From Actinomycetota bacterium (GTDB lineage Bacteria > Actinomycetota > Thermoleophilia > Solirubrobacterales > Solirubrobacteraceae), in the NCBI GenBank assembly GCA_005888335.1, contig VAWY01000012.1:1-18615 (forward strand): 18,615 bases of DNA. The letters run 5' to 3'. Below are positions 8,335-17,600 of the stretch, piece by piece. A program made the translations under genes and the position numbers. The notes beneath the pieces are model-generated. The model had not been told where the DNA came from, did no database searches, and worked only from the letters and a program-made list of their open reading frames with translations. Every line of letters starts with the position of its first letter. Positions within the stretch are counted from its first letter, which is position 1.

Positions 8335-8931
8335 TCAGCGGGCCAGTCCCCGCGCGAACAGCGACGTCGCGAACGCGACGGCGCCCTCGACGTCGGGCGG
8401 GTCTGACTCCAGCATCCGGACCGCCAGCTCGAAGCCCGCGCCGACCATGGCCGCCGCCATGTAGCGCGCGTCGTGGCGCGCCAGCAGCCCGGCGTCGACG
8501 GCGCGGCGCAGGTCCGCCTCGAGCTCCTCGGTGCCCGCGCCGAGCGCCGGCGTGTCGAACTGCGCGCGGATGGTGCCCGCGTTGCGGCGGATGATCTCGA
8601 ACATCGTGCGGTCCGAGGCGAGGAACTCGAAGTAGGCGCGGAAGCCCTCACGGACGAACGCCTCGGCGTCGGGCGCGGAGCGCCGCGCCGCGCGCACCAC
8701 CTCGCGGACGTCGCGCGCGCTCTTCTCCAGCAGGGCCCGGAAGACCGCCTCCTTGTCGGGGAAGTAGTTGTAGAACGTCCCCGTGGCGAGGTCGGTGCGC
8801 CGGACGATGTCGCGGACCGTGGCCGCGCCGTAGCCGAGGTCGGCGAAGACCTCGCGCGCGGCCGCGACGATCGCCTCGCGGTTGGCCTGCTTGGTCGCCT
8901 GCCGGCGGCCCTCCGCCGCGATGTCGGTCAC
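8335..8931 (-). CDS. TetR/AcrR family transcriptional regulator
   Basis: This 198-residue protein has a typical TetR N-terminal domain: a helix with REAIVAAAREVFADLGYGAA, then the helix-turn-helix TVRDIVRRTDLATGTFYNYF (residues 38-57) and PDKEAVF. The C-terminal ligand-binding part (70-198) is helical and not diagnostic of a ligand. Translation starts at GTG 8931, eight bases after GGGAG. It is divergent from the EamA exporter gene, with 72 bases between starts, and a perfect inverted repeat lies in that gap. By the usual logic of the family it represses itself and the exporter until a ligand binds. It may also be co-transcribed with the glycosidase-like gene downstream. Confidence 0.93.
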   Translation of the reverse strand: MTDIAAEGRRQATKQANREAIVAAAREVFADLGYGAATVRDIVRRTDLATGTFYNYFPDKEAVFRALLEKSARDVREVVRAARRSAPDAEAFVREGFRAYFEFLASDRTMFEIIRRNAGTIRAQFDTPALGAGTEELEADLRRAVDAGLLARHDARYMAAAMVGAGFELAVRMLESDPPDVEGAVAFATSLFARGLAR

Positions 8932-8950
8932 GTGATCATCTCCCTGAACA

Positions 8951-8964
8951 TGACGCAGGCGTCA
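8951..8964. promoter_or_regulatory. Probable TetR operator: perfect inverted repeat
   Basis: TGACGC and GCGTCA form a perfect 14-base palindrome around a central AG, midway between the divergent TetR and EamA starts. A wider pair, CCTGA (8943-8947) and TCAGG (8962-8966), overlaps it. Position and symmetry match a TetR-dimer operator that would control both genes. Confidence 0.62.
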
Positions 8965-8991
8965 GGTTATCGGGCGGCGCCGACGGAGACA

Positions 8992-8997
8992 TAGGCT
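8992..8997 (+). promoter_or_regulatory. Candidate -10 box giving a leaderless EamA transcript
   Basis: TAGGCT fits the TANNNT pattern of actinobacterial -10 boxes and ends six bases before the GTG at 9004, so transcription would begin at or next to the start codon. The -35 region is poor. The operator lies about 30 bases upstream. Confidence 0.35.
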
Positions 8998-9003
8998 GAA
9001 CCG

Positions 9004-9927
9004 GTGCCCCCGGCCGTTGCGGACCGCCGCTCGCCGTCGCCGCGCGCGGCAGGCTTCGGACTGGGCCGGCTGCCCGCCCAGGGGCTGTTCGTCATGGGCG
9101 CGCTGTCGCAGTACGTGGGGTCGGCCTTCGCGGTCAAGCTCTTCGCCAGCGTGCCCGCCGCCGGCGTGGCCTGGCTGCGCGTGCTCAGCGCGGCCGTCGC
9201 GCTCGTCGCCTGGCGGCGGCCGTGGCGCAGCGCCTGGACCGTGCGGCGCGCGTGCCTGGTGGCGGCGTTCGGTGGCGCGCTGGCCCTGATGAACCTGTGC
9301 TTCTATCTGGCCATCGCCCGGCTGCCGCTCGGCACCGCGGTGGCCATCGAGTTCGCCGGGCCGATCGCCGTCGCCGCGCTCGGCTCGCGCACGCGCCGCG
9401 ACCTCGGGGCGCTCGCGCTCGCCACGGTCGGCGTGCTCGCCCTCGCCGACGTGCACCTCTCCGGCAGCCCCGGCGGCGTCGCGCTGGCGCTGGCCGCGGG
9501 GGCGCTGTGGTCCGGCTACATCGTCCTCGGCCACCGCGTGGCCGCCGACCCGGGCATCCGGCCGCAGGACGGGCTCGCGGCGGCGATGGCCTTCGGCGCG
9601 CTGGCGCTCGCGCCCGCGCTCGCCGGCCCGGCCACGCCCGCGCTGACCGACCCGGCGCTCCTCGGGGCGTGCGTTCTCGTCGGCCTGGCCGCCAGCGTCG
9701 TCCCCTACGCGCTCGAGCAGCTGGCCATGCGCCGGCTGCCGCGCGCGCGCTTCGCGCTGCTGCTCTCGCTGCTGCCCGCGACCGCCGCCGTCGTCGGGGC
9801 GATCATCCTCGGCCAGGTGCCGTCAGTGCTCGAGGGGGCGGGGATCGCCCTCGTCGTCGTCGCCTCGAGCCTGCGCAGCCACCAGGACGAGCCGCTCAAC
9901 GCAGCGGAGGGCGCCCCGGGTCGGTGA
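9004..9927 (+). CDS. EamA-family (RhtA-like) drug/metabolite exporter
   Basis: This 307-residue protein has about ten hydrophobic helices in two EamA-type halves. The N-terminal half contains FVMGALSQYVGSAFAVKLFASVP, which closely resembles RhtA-type threonine/homoserine exporters, followed by GVAWLRVLSAAVALVAWRRPWR, and the segment ending FAGPIAVAAL is characteristic of the group. The second half includes VVPYALEQLAMRRLPRARFALLLSLLPATAAVVG, the usual penultimate-helix signature region of the family. The protein would export amino acids or small toxic compounds across the inner membrane; the substrate is not predictable. GTG 9004 is taken as the start, but the next in-frame ATG (9094) would remove the first helix region and is less likely. 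The gene is divergent from the TetR gene, and its 3' end overlaps the convergent GlsB-like gene by 32 bases. Confidence 0.88.
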   Translation: MPPAVADRRSPSPRAAGFGLGRLPAQGLFVMGALSQYVGSAFAVKLFASVPAAGVAWLRVLSAAVALVAWRRPWRSAWTVRRACLVAAFGGALALMNLCFYLAIARLPLGTAVAIEFAGPIAVAALGSRTRRDLGALALATVGVLALADVHLSGSPGGVALALAAGALWSGYIVLGHRVAADPGIRPQDGLAAAMAFGALALAPALAGPATPALTDPALLGACVLVGLAASVVPYALEQLAMRRLPRARFALLLSLLPATAAVVGAIILGQVPSVLEGAGIALVVVASSLRSHQDEPLNAAEGAPGR

Positions 9928-10171
9928 GCGAGCCGCCGCGCGAGCGGCGGATGAAGTAGACGATCGTCGTCGCGCAGATGAGCCCGAGGAGCCAGCTGCC
10001 GGCGTTGCGGCCGAACAGCGCGTAGGCGATCAGCCCGCCGGCGAACGACCCGGCGATCCCGACGAGGATCGTCATGGGGATGGACATCGGGTCCTTGCCC
10101 GGTAGCGCGAGGCGGGCGAGCGCGCCGACGATGAGCCCGTTGAGCGCGAGGAGGATGAGGAAGGTGATCAT
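9896..10171 (-). CDS. GlsB/YeaQ/YmgE family small membrane protein (second copy)
   Basis: This 91-residue protein has three predicted membrane helices: residues 2-20 (ITFLILLALNGLIVGALARL), 31-53 (IPMTILVGIAGSFAGGLIAY) and about 58-73 (GSWLLGLICATTIVYFI), followed by a basic RRSRGG tail. The LARLALPGKDPMSIPMTILVGIAG segment is the hallmark of the family. It is divergent in sequence from the copy at 4976-5227 but of the same kind. The ATG at 10171 has no clear ribosome binding site. The stop lies within the exporter gene on the opposite strand (32-base overlap). A strong hairpin (10185-10216) stands immediately upstream. Confidence 0.86.
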   Translation of the reverse strand: MITFLILLALNGLIVGALARLALPGKDPMSIPMTILVGIAGSFAGGLIAYALFGRNAGSWLLGLICATTIVYFIRRSRGGSLTDPGRPPLR

Positions 10172-10184
10172 GCTGCAGACGCTA

Positions 10185-10216
10185 GTCGGCGGGCGCCCCG
10201 AGGGACACCCGCCGAC
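10185..10216. terminator. Nine-base-pair perfect hairpin between protease and GlsB-like genes
   Basis: GTCGGCGGG (10185-10193) pairs perfectly with CCCGCCGAC (10208-10216) across 14 bases. It follows the protease stop by about a dozen bases on the minus strand and precedes the GlsB-like ATG. It has no T-run, so it may be a terminator, a transcript-stabilising stem, or part of the 5' leader of the GlsB-like gene. Confidence 0.5.
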
Positions 10217-10228
10217 AGCGAAGATCGC

Positions 10229-11146
10229 CTAGCGGCTGGCCGCCCGCGCGCGCTGCGCGCGCCGGCTCACCCGGCGGCTGCGGGCCGCGCGGCTCGTCGT
10301 CGCCTTCTTGCGCTTTGCCGCCGGCGCGGGCGCGCTCGCGTCGGGCGCCACGGCGCCGGGCGCGTTGGCACGGATCCACTCGCGCAGCGTGCTGTCGCCC
10401 AGCCGCCCGTAGACGCCCGGCTTGCCCGGCCGCGCGCACCCGTCGCCCCAGCTCGTGTCACCGGCCAGGCGCAGCGCGCCGGTCGGCGCGGGCACGAGCA
10501 GCGGGCCGCCCGAATCGCCCTGGCAGGTGTCGACGCCGCCCTTGGGAAAGCCCGCGGCCAGCATCGTCGTGGGGTCGAACGAGGTGCCATAGGCGCCGGC
10601 GGCGTACGCGTCGGTCGTGATCGGGACCTGCGCCTCCTGCATGACCGCGGGCGGGTCGCCGCCCTCCTTGGTCACGCCGAAGCCGGCGATGGTCGCCATC
10701 GTGCCCGGCTTCCACAGCGACTCCTCGCCCCTGCCCGCGACCTTGACCGTCGGCAGGTTGACGGGCGAGGCGAGCGCCAGCAGGGAGACGTCGTAGGAGT
10801 CGCCGTTGAGGATGTTGTAGTTGCTGTTGACGATCGCGTGGTCGACGCCGGGGTGCTGGCCGGCGCCGGGCTTGTTGGAGCCGACCGAGACGTCGATCGC
10901 CTGCCCCGGCTGGCCGACCGGGATCGAGGCCATCCCCGGCGTGATCGACGAGCAGTGCCCGGCGGTCACGACGATGGTCGGTGTGACCAGCGTGCCGGTG
11001 CACGCGAACGCCGAGTCGATCGTGATGTACGCGACGTAGGGGTACTTGCCGGACGGCACGGCGTGGCCGCCGACGACGGCGCGGGCGCTCTGCGCCGGGA
11101 TCAGGCAGAGCGCGAGCGCGAGCAGAAGGGCGCGAGGTCGGGTCAT
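10229..11146 (-). CDS. Secreted trypsin-like serine protease (S1 family) with basic tail
   Basis: This 305-residue protein has a signal peptide (RALLLALALCLIPAQSARA) directly followed by the mature-enzyme motif VVGG at residue 24. The catalytic triad is H64 (VTAGHCSS), D119 (SYDVSLLAL) and S212 (GDSGGP). D206, six residues before the catalytic serine, is the S1-pocket aspartate that selects Lys/Arg. Cysteine pairs 49-65 and 208-237 fit the two conserved chymotrypsin-fold disulfides. The fold ends near residue 261; a Pro/Ala linker and a strongly basic tail (KRKK, then many Arg) follow. I chose the ATG at 11146 because it starts the signal peptide; the longer in-frame ATG (11305) would add 53 residues that overlap the upstream gene and bury the signal. 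No clear ribosome binding site is visible. The enzyme acts outside the cell. Confidence 0.88.
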   Translation of the reverse strand: MTRPRALLLALALCLIPAQSARAVVGGHAVPSGKYPYVAYITIDSAFACTGTLVTPTIVVTAGHCSSITPGMASIPVGQPGQAIDVSVGSNKPGAGQHPGVDHAIVNSNYNILNGDSYDVSLLALASPVNLPTVKVAGRGEESLWKPGTMATIAGFGVTKEGGDPPAVMQEAQVPITTDAYAAGAYGTSFDPTTMLAAGFPKGGVDTCQGDSGGPLLVPAPTGALRLAGDTSWGDGCARPGKPGVYGRLGDSTLREWIRANAPGAVAPDASAPAPAAKRKKATTSRAARSRRVSRRAQRARAASR

Positions 11147-11171
11147 GAAGACCACAACGACGCCGGGGAGG

Positions 11172-11189
11172 AAAACTGTCGGCCGGCAG
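11172..11189 (-). terminator. Weak intrinsic terminator candidate after the glycosyltransferase gene
   Basis: A short imperfect GC stem (11176-11189) is followed, on the minus strand, by TTTT (11175-11172). It lies just after the glycosyltransferase stop and before the protease start. The stem has a C-A mismatch and a tight loop, so the call is weak. Confidence 0.3.
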
Positions 11190-11193
11190 ACCT

Positions 11194-13089
11194 TTAGGCG
11201 CGCTCGCGGCTCGCCTCGATGAACTCGCCGCCCGCTCCGAGCCAGACGCGCGGCAGGCCACGCAGCGAAAGCCGGCACGCCGGGCCATCGCAATTGGGCC
11301 ACCACACGACCGCGCCGGCCAGTCCCAGTGCGTGCAGGCGCCGCGGGCTGAGGTCGCGGTTGGAGACCGGGACCACGCGGCGGTCGAAGTGCGCGCCGAA
11401 CAGCGCATAGGCCGGGTGCGAGCCGTACGTGAACTCGGGCGGATGCAGCACGCCGATCGGCGTGCTCGCCGGAACGAGCCGGCTGAGGCGATCGATCATC
11501 TCGGCCATCCCGGCGTAATCGACCAGCTGCTGACCGACGCGCCCCTGCCCGATCAGCACCGGATCGCTGAACGGGGAGCGGTGGGGGTTGAGCAGCACGG
11601 CCGGGACGGCGCCGGCGACGGCGAGAACGGCGACGGCGGCCCGCACCCTGCGGTGCGCGGCGACCGAGGCCAGCAGGGGCAGTGTCAGCACGAGTCCGGG
11701 CATCACGAGCCGGCTGTTATCGGGGCTATAGCCCGACCGCGCGGTGAGTGCCACGCAGAAGCCCAGCCCGGCGAGCGCCACCGCTCGATGCGCGCCGGAG
11801 CGGGGCGACGCGAGCGCGACGGCGATCACCGGCACGAGCACGAACAGGCCGACGAGGCCCAGTCCGTCGGTGTCCTCGTCGACGTCGAAGCGGACCGCCG
11901 TCGGCGTCGAGTAGTAGCTGCCGTCCATGTGGCTGAAGAGCGCGAGACGCAGCGGGTCGAGCGCCCGTTCCAGTGGCTCGACGCGCGGCAGCCCGGGGGC
12001 CTCGACGAACACGGACCACGCAGACCGCGCAACGTTGAGCGCCGGCGAGGCGCGCGTGAAGTCGCGCTCGGTGGTGACGGTCATCCCGCCCAGCGGGTCC
12101 CCGGTGCGCGCGACGTCCTCGGCGTAGGCGAACGAGCCCAGGGCGAGTGCGCCCGTGCCGAACAGCGCCAGCGCTCCGAGCAGCACCCGTCGAGGTGTCC
12201 GCGCGGCCCACGCGGCGGCGAGCACGAGCATCGCCACGAACGGGGCCGCGATCATCGCCGAGCTCTTGGTCCCGAGCGCCAGGCCGGCGGCGACGGCCGC
12301 GACGACGAGGTCGCCCGCCGAGCGTGCGCGCACGCCGCGCACCGCGAACAGCGCCGTGCAGCCGACGAGGACGCTCAGCAGCAGGTCGGTCTGGACCGTC
12401 GTCGCCTGGAGCAGCGGCTCGGGCGCGAGAACCGCGATCGCACCTGCGAACGCGGCCGCGGAGGCGGCGAAGCCCAGCGCGCGCCCTCCCGCGTAGACGA
12501 GCAGGCCGAGCGCCGGCAGGCAGGCCCATTGCACCAGCGCCGCGATGCGGTCCCCGTTCGAGAGCGCCATCGTCCACGCCACGAGCAGCTCCCCGTTGGC
12601 GGGGTCCATGGTCGCGGGATCGCCGGCCAGCGCCGGGCGGAAGGGCACCGCGGTGTGGTCCTGGACGACCATGGCCGCGCGCAGCAGGTGATAGAGCAGG
12701 CCGTCGACCTCGTTGGGGACGACCAGGAGGGCGAGGACGAGCTGGGCGAGCGCCGCGAGCGCGGCGGCGAGCACGACGAGCGCAATCACGGGGCTCGCGC
12801 GCGCGGACGAGCGGAGCGCCGCGCGGGGCCGCGGACGCCCCGCTCGCCACCACGCCGCGCAGGCCGGCCCGGCGGCCACGGCCGCTCCGCCCAGCAGCCC
12901 GGCTCGCGTGACGCCGTGCACGGGCGAGAGCGCCTCGACGATGCCGATCGCCGTGCCCGCCGCCAGCACCAGCGCGGCCAGCACGAGCTCGGCGGCGCCC
13001 GCGATGCGCAGGGCCAGCGCCAGCATGGCGCCGGTGGCGAGCAGCAGCGCCGCACCGAGGCTGATCGCGGCCATGTCGGCCGGGCCCAT
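11194..13089 (-). CDS. GT-C fold membrane glycosyltransferase (ArnT/PMT-like)
   Basis: This 631-residue protein has many hydrophobic helices over about residues 5-500 and a soluble C-terminal part (about 500-631). After an N-terminal set of helices comes PNEVDGLLYHLLRAAMVVQD (125-144), which matches the D-x-x-x-Y-H-L-x-R motif found in the first large loop of bacterial GT-C glycosyltransferases; D129 is the likely catalytic or metal-linked acid. ANGELLVAW and GDRIAALVQW follow, as in that group. Such enzymes use a polyprenyl-phosphate sugar donor and act on the outer side of the membrane, on lipids, glycans or proteins; the acceptor is unknown. ATG 13089 is taken as the start; the ATG at 13074 is a possible alternative. 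The last eight residues (IEASRERA) and the stop are almost identical to the end of GltD (see the repeats). It lies 56 bases after gltD and is probably co-transcribed. Confidence 0.8.
   Translation of the reverse strand: MGPADMAAISLGAALLLATGAMLALALRIAGAAELVLAALVLAAGTAIGIVEALSPVHGVTRAGLLGGAAVAAGPACAAWWRAGRPRPRAALRSSARASPVIALVVLAAALAALAQLVLALLVVPNEVDGLLYHLLRAAMVVQDHTAVPFRPALAGDPATMDPANGELLVAWTMALSNGDRIAALVQWACLPALGLLVYAGGRALGFAASAAAFAGAIAVLAPEPLLQATTVQTDLLLSVLVGCTALFAVRGVRARSAGDLVVAAVAAGLALGTKSSAMIAAPFVAMLVLAAAWAARTPRRVLLGALALFGTGALALGSFAYAEDVARTGDPLGGMTVTTERDFTRASPALNVARSAWSVFVEAPGLPRVEPLERALDPLRLALFSHMDGSYYSTPTAVRFDVDEDTDGLGLVGLFVLVPVIAVALASPRSGAHRAVALAGLGFCVALTARSGYSPDNSRLVMPGLVLTLPLLASVAAHRRVRAAVAVLAVAGAVPAVLLNPHRSPFSDPVLIGQGRVGQQLVDYAGMAEMIDRLSRLVPASTPIGVLHPPEFTYGSHPAYALFGAHFDRRVVPVSNRDLSPRRLHALGLAGAVVWWPNCDGPACRLSLRGLPRVWLGAGGEFIEASRERA
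11195..11221. repeat. Direct repeat, distal copy (3' end of glycosyltransferase gene)
   Basis: These 27 bases match positions 13147-13173 at 25 of 27 sites; the two differences are both C/G changes. On the minus strand the copy encodes the end of the glycosyltransferase (IEASRERA, then stop). The distance between the copies is 1952 bases. Confidence 0.8.
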
Positions 13090-13113
13090 GCGCCCGACCG
13101 TGGCAAAGCCGGG

Positions 13114-13135
13114 CGCCGACCGGTGACAGTTGGCG
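13114..13135 (-). terminator. Possible hairpin after gltD
   Basis: CGCCGAC (13114-13120) can pair with GTTGGCG (13129-13135) with one mismatch on the DNA level, across an eight-base loop. On the minus strand it lies a few bases after the gltD stop and before the glycosyltransferase start. No T-run is present; it may only dampen read-through. Confidence 0.28.
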
Positions 13136-13145
13136 ACGCGCCAGT

Positions 13146-14658
<1,513 letters not shown>

Positions 14659-14666
<8 letters not shown>

Positions 14667-17600
14667 CGAGCGGGACCTCCTCCTGCGTGTAGAACCCCTC
14701 GCCGCCGGTGGACACCGCCTGCTCGGCGGCCTCCTCCTCCTCGAGCGCGAGCTGCTCGAGCACGCGACGGTAGTCCTCCGGGAAGACCTTGACGAACTTG
14801 TCGCGTACGTCGTCCCACTCCTCGAGGACGCGCCGCCCGACCGGCGAGTCGGTCCGTGCGACGTGCTCGGCGATCAGGTCGCGCACCTCGATCGCGTCGG
14901 CCTCGTCCATGACGGTCAGGTCCTTGATCACCGCCGGGTTGACCTTGGCGCGGAACGTGCCGTCCTCGTCGAGGACGAAGGCGAGCCCGCCGCTCATGCC
15001 CGCGGCGAAGTTGCGCCCGGTCGGGCCGAGGATGACCGCGCGCCCGCCGGTCATGTACTCGCAGCCGTGGTCGCCGACCGCCTCGACGACGGCCTCAGCC
15101 CCGGAGTTGCGCACGCAGAAGCGCTCGCCGGCGATCCCGCGGAAGAACGCCTTGCCGCCCGTCGCGCCGTACAGCGAGACGTTGCCGACCACGACGTTCT
15201 CCTCGGCGCAGAAGGACGCTTCCTCGTGCGGGCGAACGGCCAGCGTCCCACCGGACAGCCCCTTGCCGCAGTAGTCGTTGGCGTCGCCGAACAGCGTGAA
15301 GCTCACGCCGGGGGCCAGCCAGCCGCCGAACGACTGGCCCGCCGAGCCGGTGAAGGTGACCTGGATCGCGTCCTCGGGGAGCCCGTCGGCGCCGTGACGC
15401 GCCGCGATCCGCGAGGACAGGATGCCGCCCACGCAGCGGTTGACGTTGCGGATCGGCAGGTCGAGCTCGACGCGGCCGCCCTCCTCGATCGCCGCTCGCG
15501 AGCGCTCGACGAGCTCCCAGTCCAGCGCGTCGTCGAGCACCGGCTCCTGCGGGCGCACGCGCCGGCGCGGCGCGCCCTCCGGGAGCTCGGGCATCGCGAG
15601 GATCTGCGACAGGTCGACGCCGCGCGCCTTCCAGTGCTCGATCGCGTTGTCCATCTCGAGCAGGTCGCTGCGCCCGATGAGCTCGTCGACCGAGCGCACG
15701 CCGAGGCCGGCCATGATCTCGCGCAGCTCCTCGGCCACGAAGAAGAAGAAGTTGACGACGTGCTCGGGCTCGCCCAGGAAGCGCTTGCGCAGCTCGGGGT
15801 CCTGCGTCGCGATGCCCACCGGGCACGTGTTCAGGTGGCAGGCGCGCATCATGATGCAGCCCGTCGCGATCAGCGGGGCGGTCGAGAAGCCGAACTCGTC
15901 GGCGCCGAGCATCGCGGCGATCGCGACGTCGCGCCCGGTCTTCAGCTGGCCGTCGGTCTGCACGACGATCCGCGAGCGCAGGTCGTTGCGCAGCAGCGTC
16001 TGCTGGGTCTCGGCCAGGCCGATCTCCCACGGCACGCCGGCCGACTGGATCGAGCTCAGCGGCGAGGCGCCCGTGCCGCCGTCGTGGCCCGAGATCAGCA
16101 CGTGGTCGGCGTTGGCCTTGGCCACGCCGGCGGCCACCGTGCCCACCCCGACCTCGGCGACGAGCTTGACCGACACGCTCGCCTCGGGGTTCGAGCAGCG
16201 CAGGTCGTAGATGAGCTGCTTGAGGTCCTCGATCGAGTAGATGTCGTGGTGCGGCGGGGGCGAGATCAGGCCGACGCCCGGCGTCGTGTGGCGCACCCAG
16301 CCGATGTACTTGTCGACCTTGTGGCCGGGCAGCTGGCCGCCCTCGCCGGGCTTGGCGCCCTGGGCCATCTTGATCTGCAGCTGGTCGGCGTTGACCAGGT
16401 AGTGGATGGTCACCCCGAAGCGCCCCGACGCGACCTGCTTGATCTTCGACCGGCGGTCGTCGCCGAAGCGGCGCGGGTCCTCCCCGCCCTCGCCCGTGTT
16501 GGACTTGCCGCCGAGGCGGTTCATCGCGCGCGCGAGCGTCTCGTGCGCCTCGGTGGAGATCGACCCCAGCGACATCGCGCCCGTCGAGAAGCGCCGCACG
16601 ATGTTCTCGGGCGGCTCGACCTCGTCGAGCGGCACCGCGGGCTGGGCGCCGAAGCGGAGCTTGAGCAGCCCGCGCAGCGCCGACTTGCGGGCCGCGTCGT
16701 CGTTGACGAGCTCGGAGAACTGCTTGTACTTCTCGTACGCGGGGCCGTCGCGCAATCCGTTCCCACCCACCCCGCCGTCCGCCGGCGCCGCCCCCGAGTT
16801 CATGCGCACCGCGTGCTGCAGCAGCCCGATCGTCTCGGGGTTCCACATGTGGCGCTCGCCGTCGCGCCGCCAGGCGTAGATGCCGCCCACCGGCAGCAGG
16901 TCGCCCTCCGGGCGCGGGTAGGCGCGGCCGTGGCGGTCCAGCGCCTCGCGGGCGAGGACGTCCAGGCCGATGCCGCCGATGCGCGACGCCGTCCCCGTGA
17001 AGTGGCGGTCGATGAGGTCGCGCTCGAGCCCCACCGCCTCGAAGATCTGCGCGCCGCAGTAGGACTGGATCGTCGAGATCCCCATCTTGGAGATCGTCTT
17101 GAGCAGGCCCTTCTCGATCGCCTTGACGATGTTGCGCTCGGCGACGTCGGGCTCGTCGATCTCCTTGCCGGTGGCGTCCTTGATGCGCTTCTGCACGACC
17201 AGCTCGTCAACGCTGTCGAAGAGCAGGTAGGGGTTGACCGCGCTGCAGCCGTAGCCGATCAGCGTGGCGAAGTGGTGGACCTCGCGCGGCTCGCCGGACT
17301 CGAGGACGAGCCCGGCCTGCAGGCGGTTGCCGGCGCGCACGAGGTGGTGGTGCACGGCGGCCACCGCGAGCAGCGCGGGGATGGGCGCCCGCTCGGGACC
17401 GGTGCGCCGGTCCGACAGGATGATCACGTTGACGCCGGCCTCGACGTTGTCGTAGGCCTCGTCGCAGAGGTTGGTCAGGCGCTTCTGCATGCCCTCCGGG
17501 CCCTCGGCCACCGGCCAGGTGATGTCGAGCGTCGCCGTCTCGAAGATCTCGTGGCCGACCTGGCGCAGCGTCTCGAGCTCGACGTTGCGCAGGACCGGCC

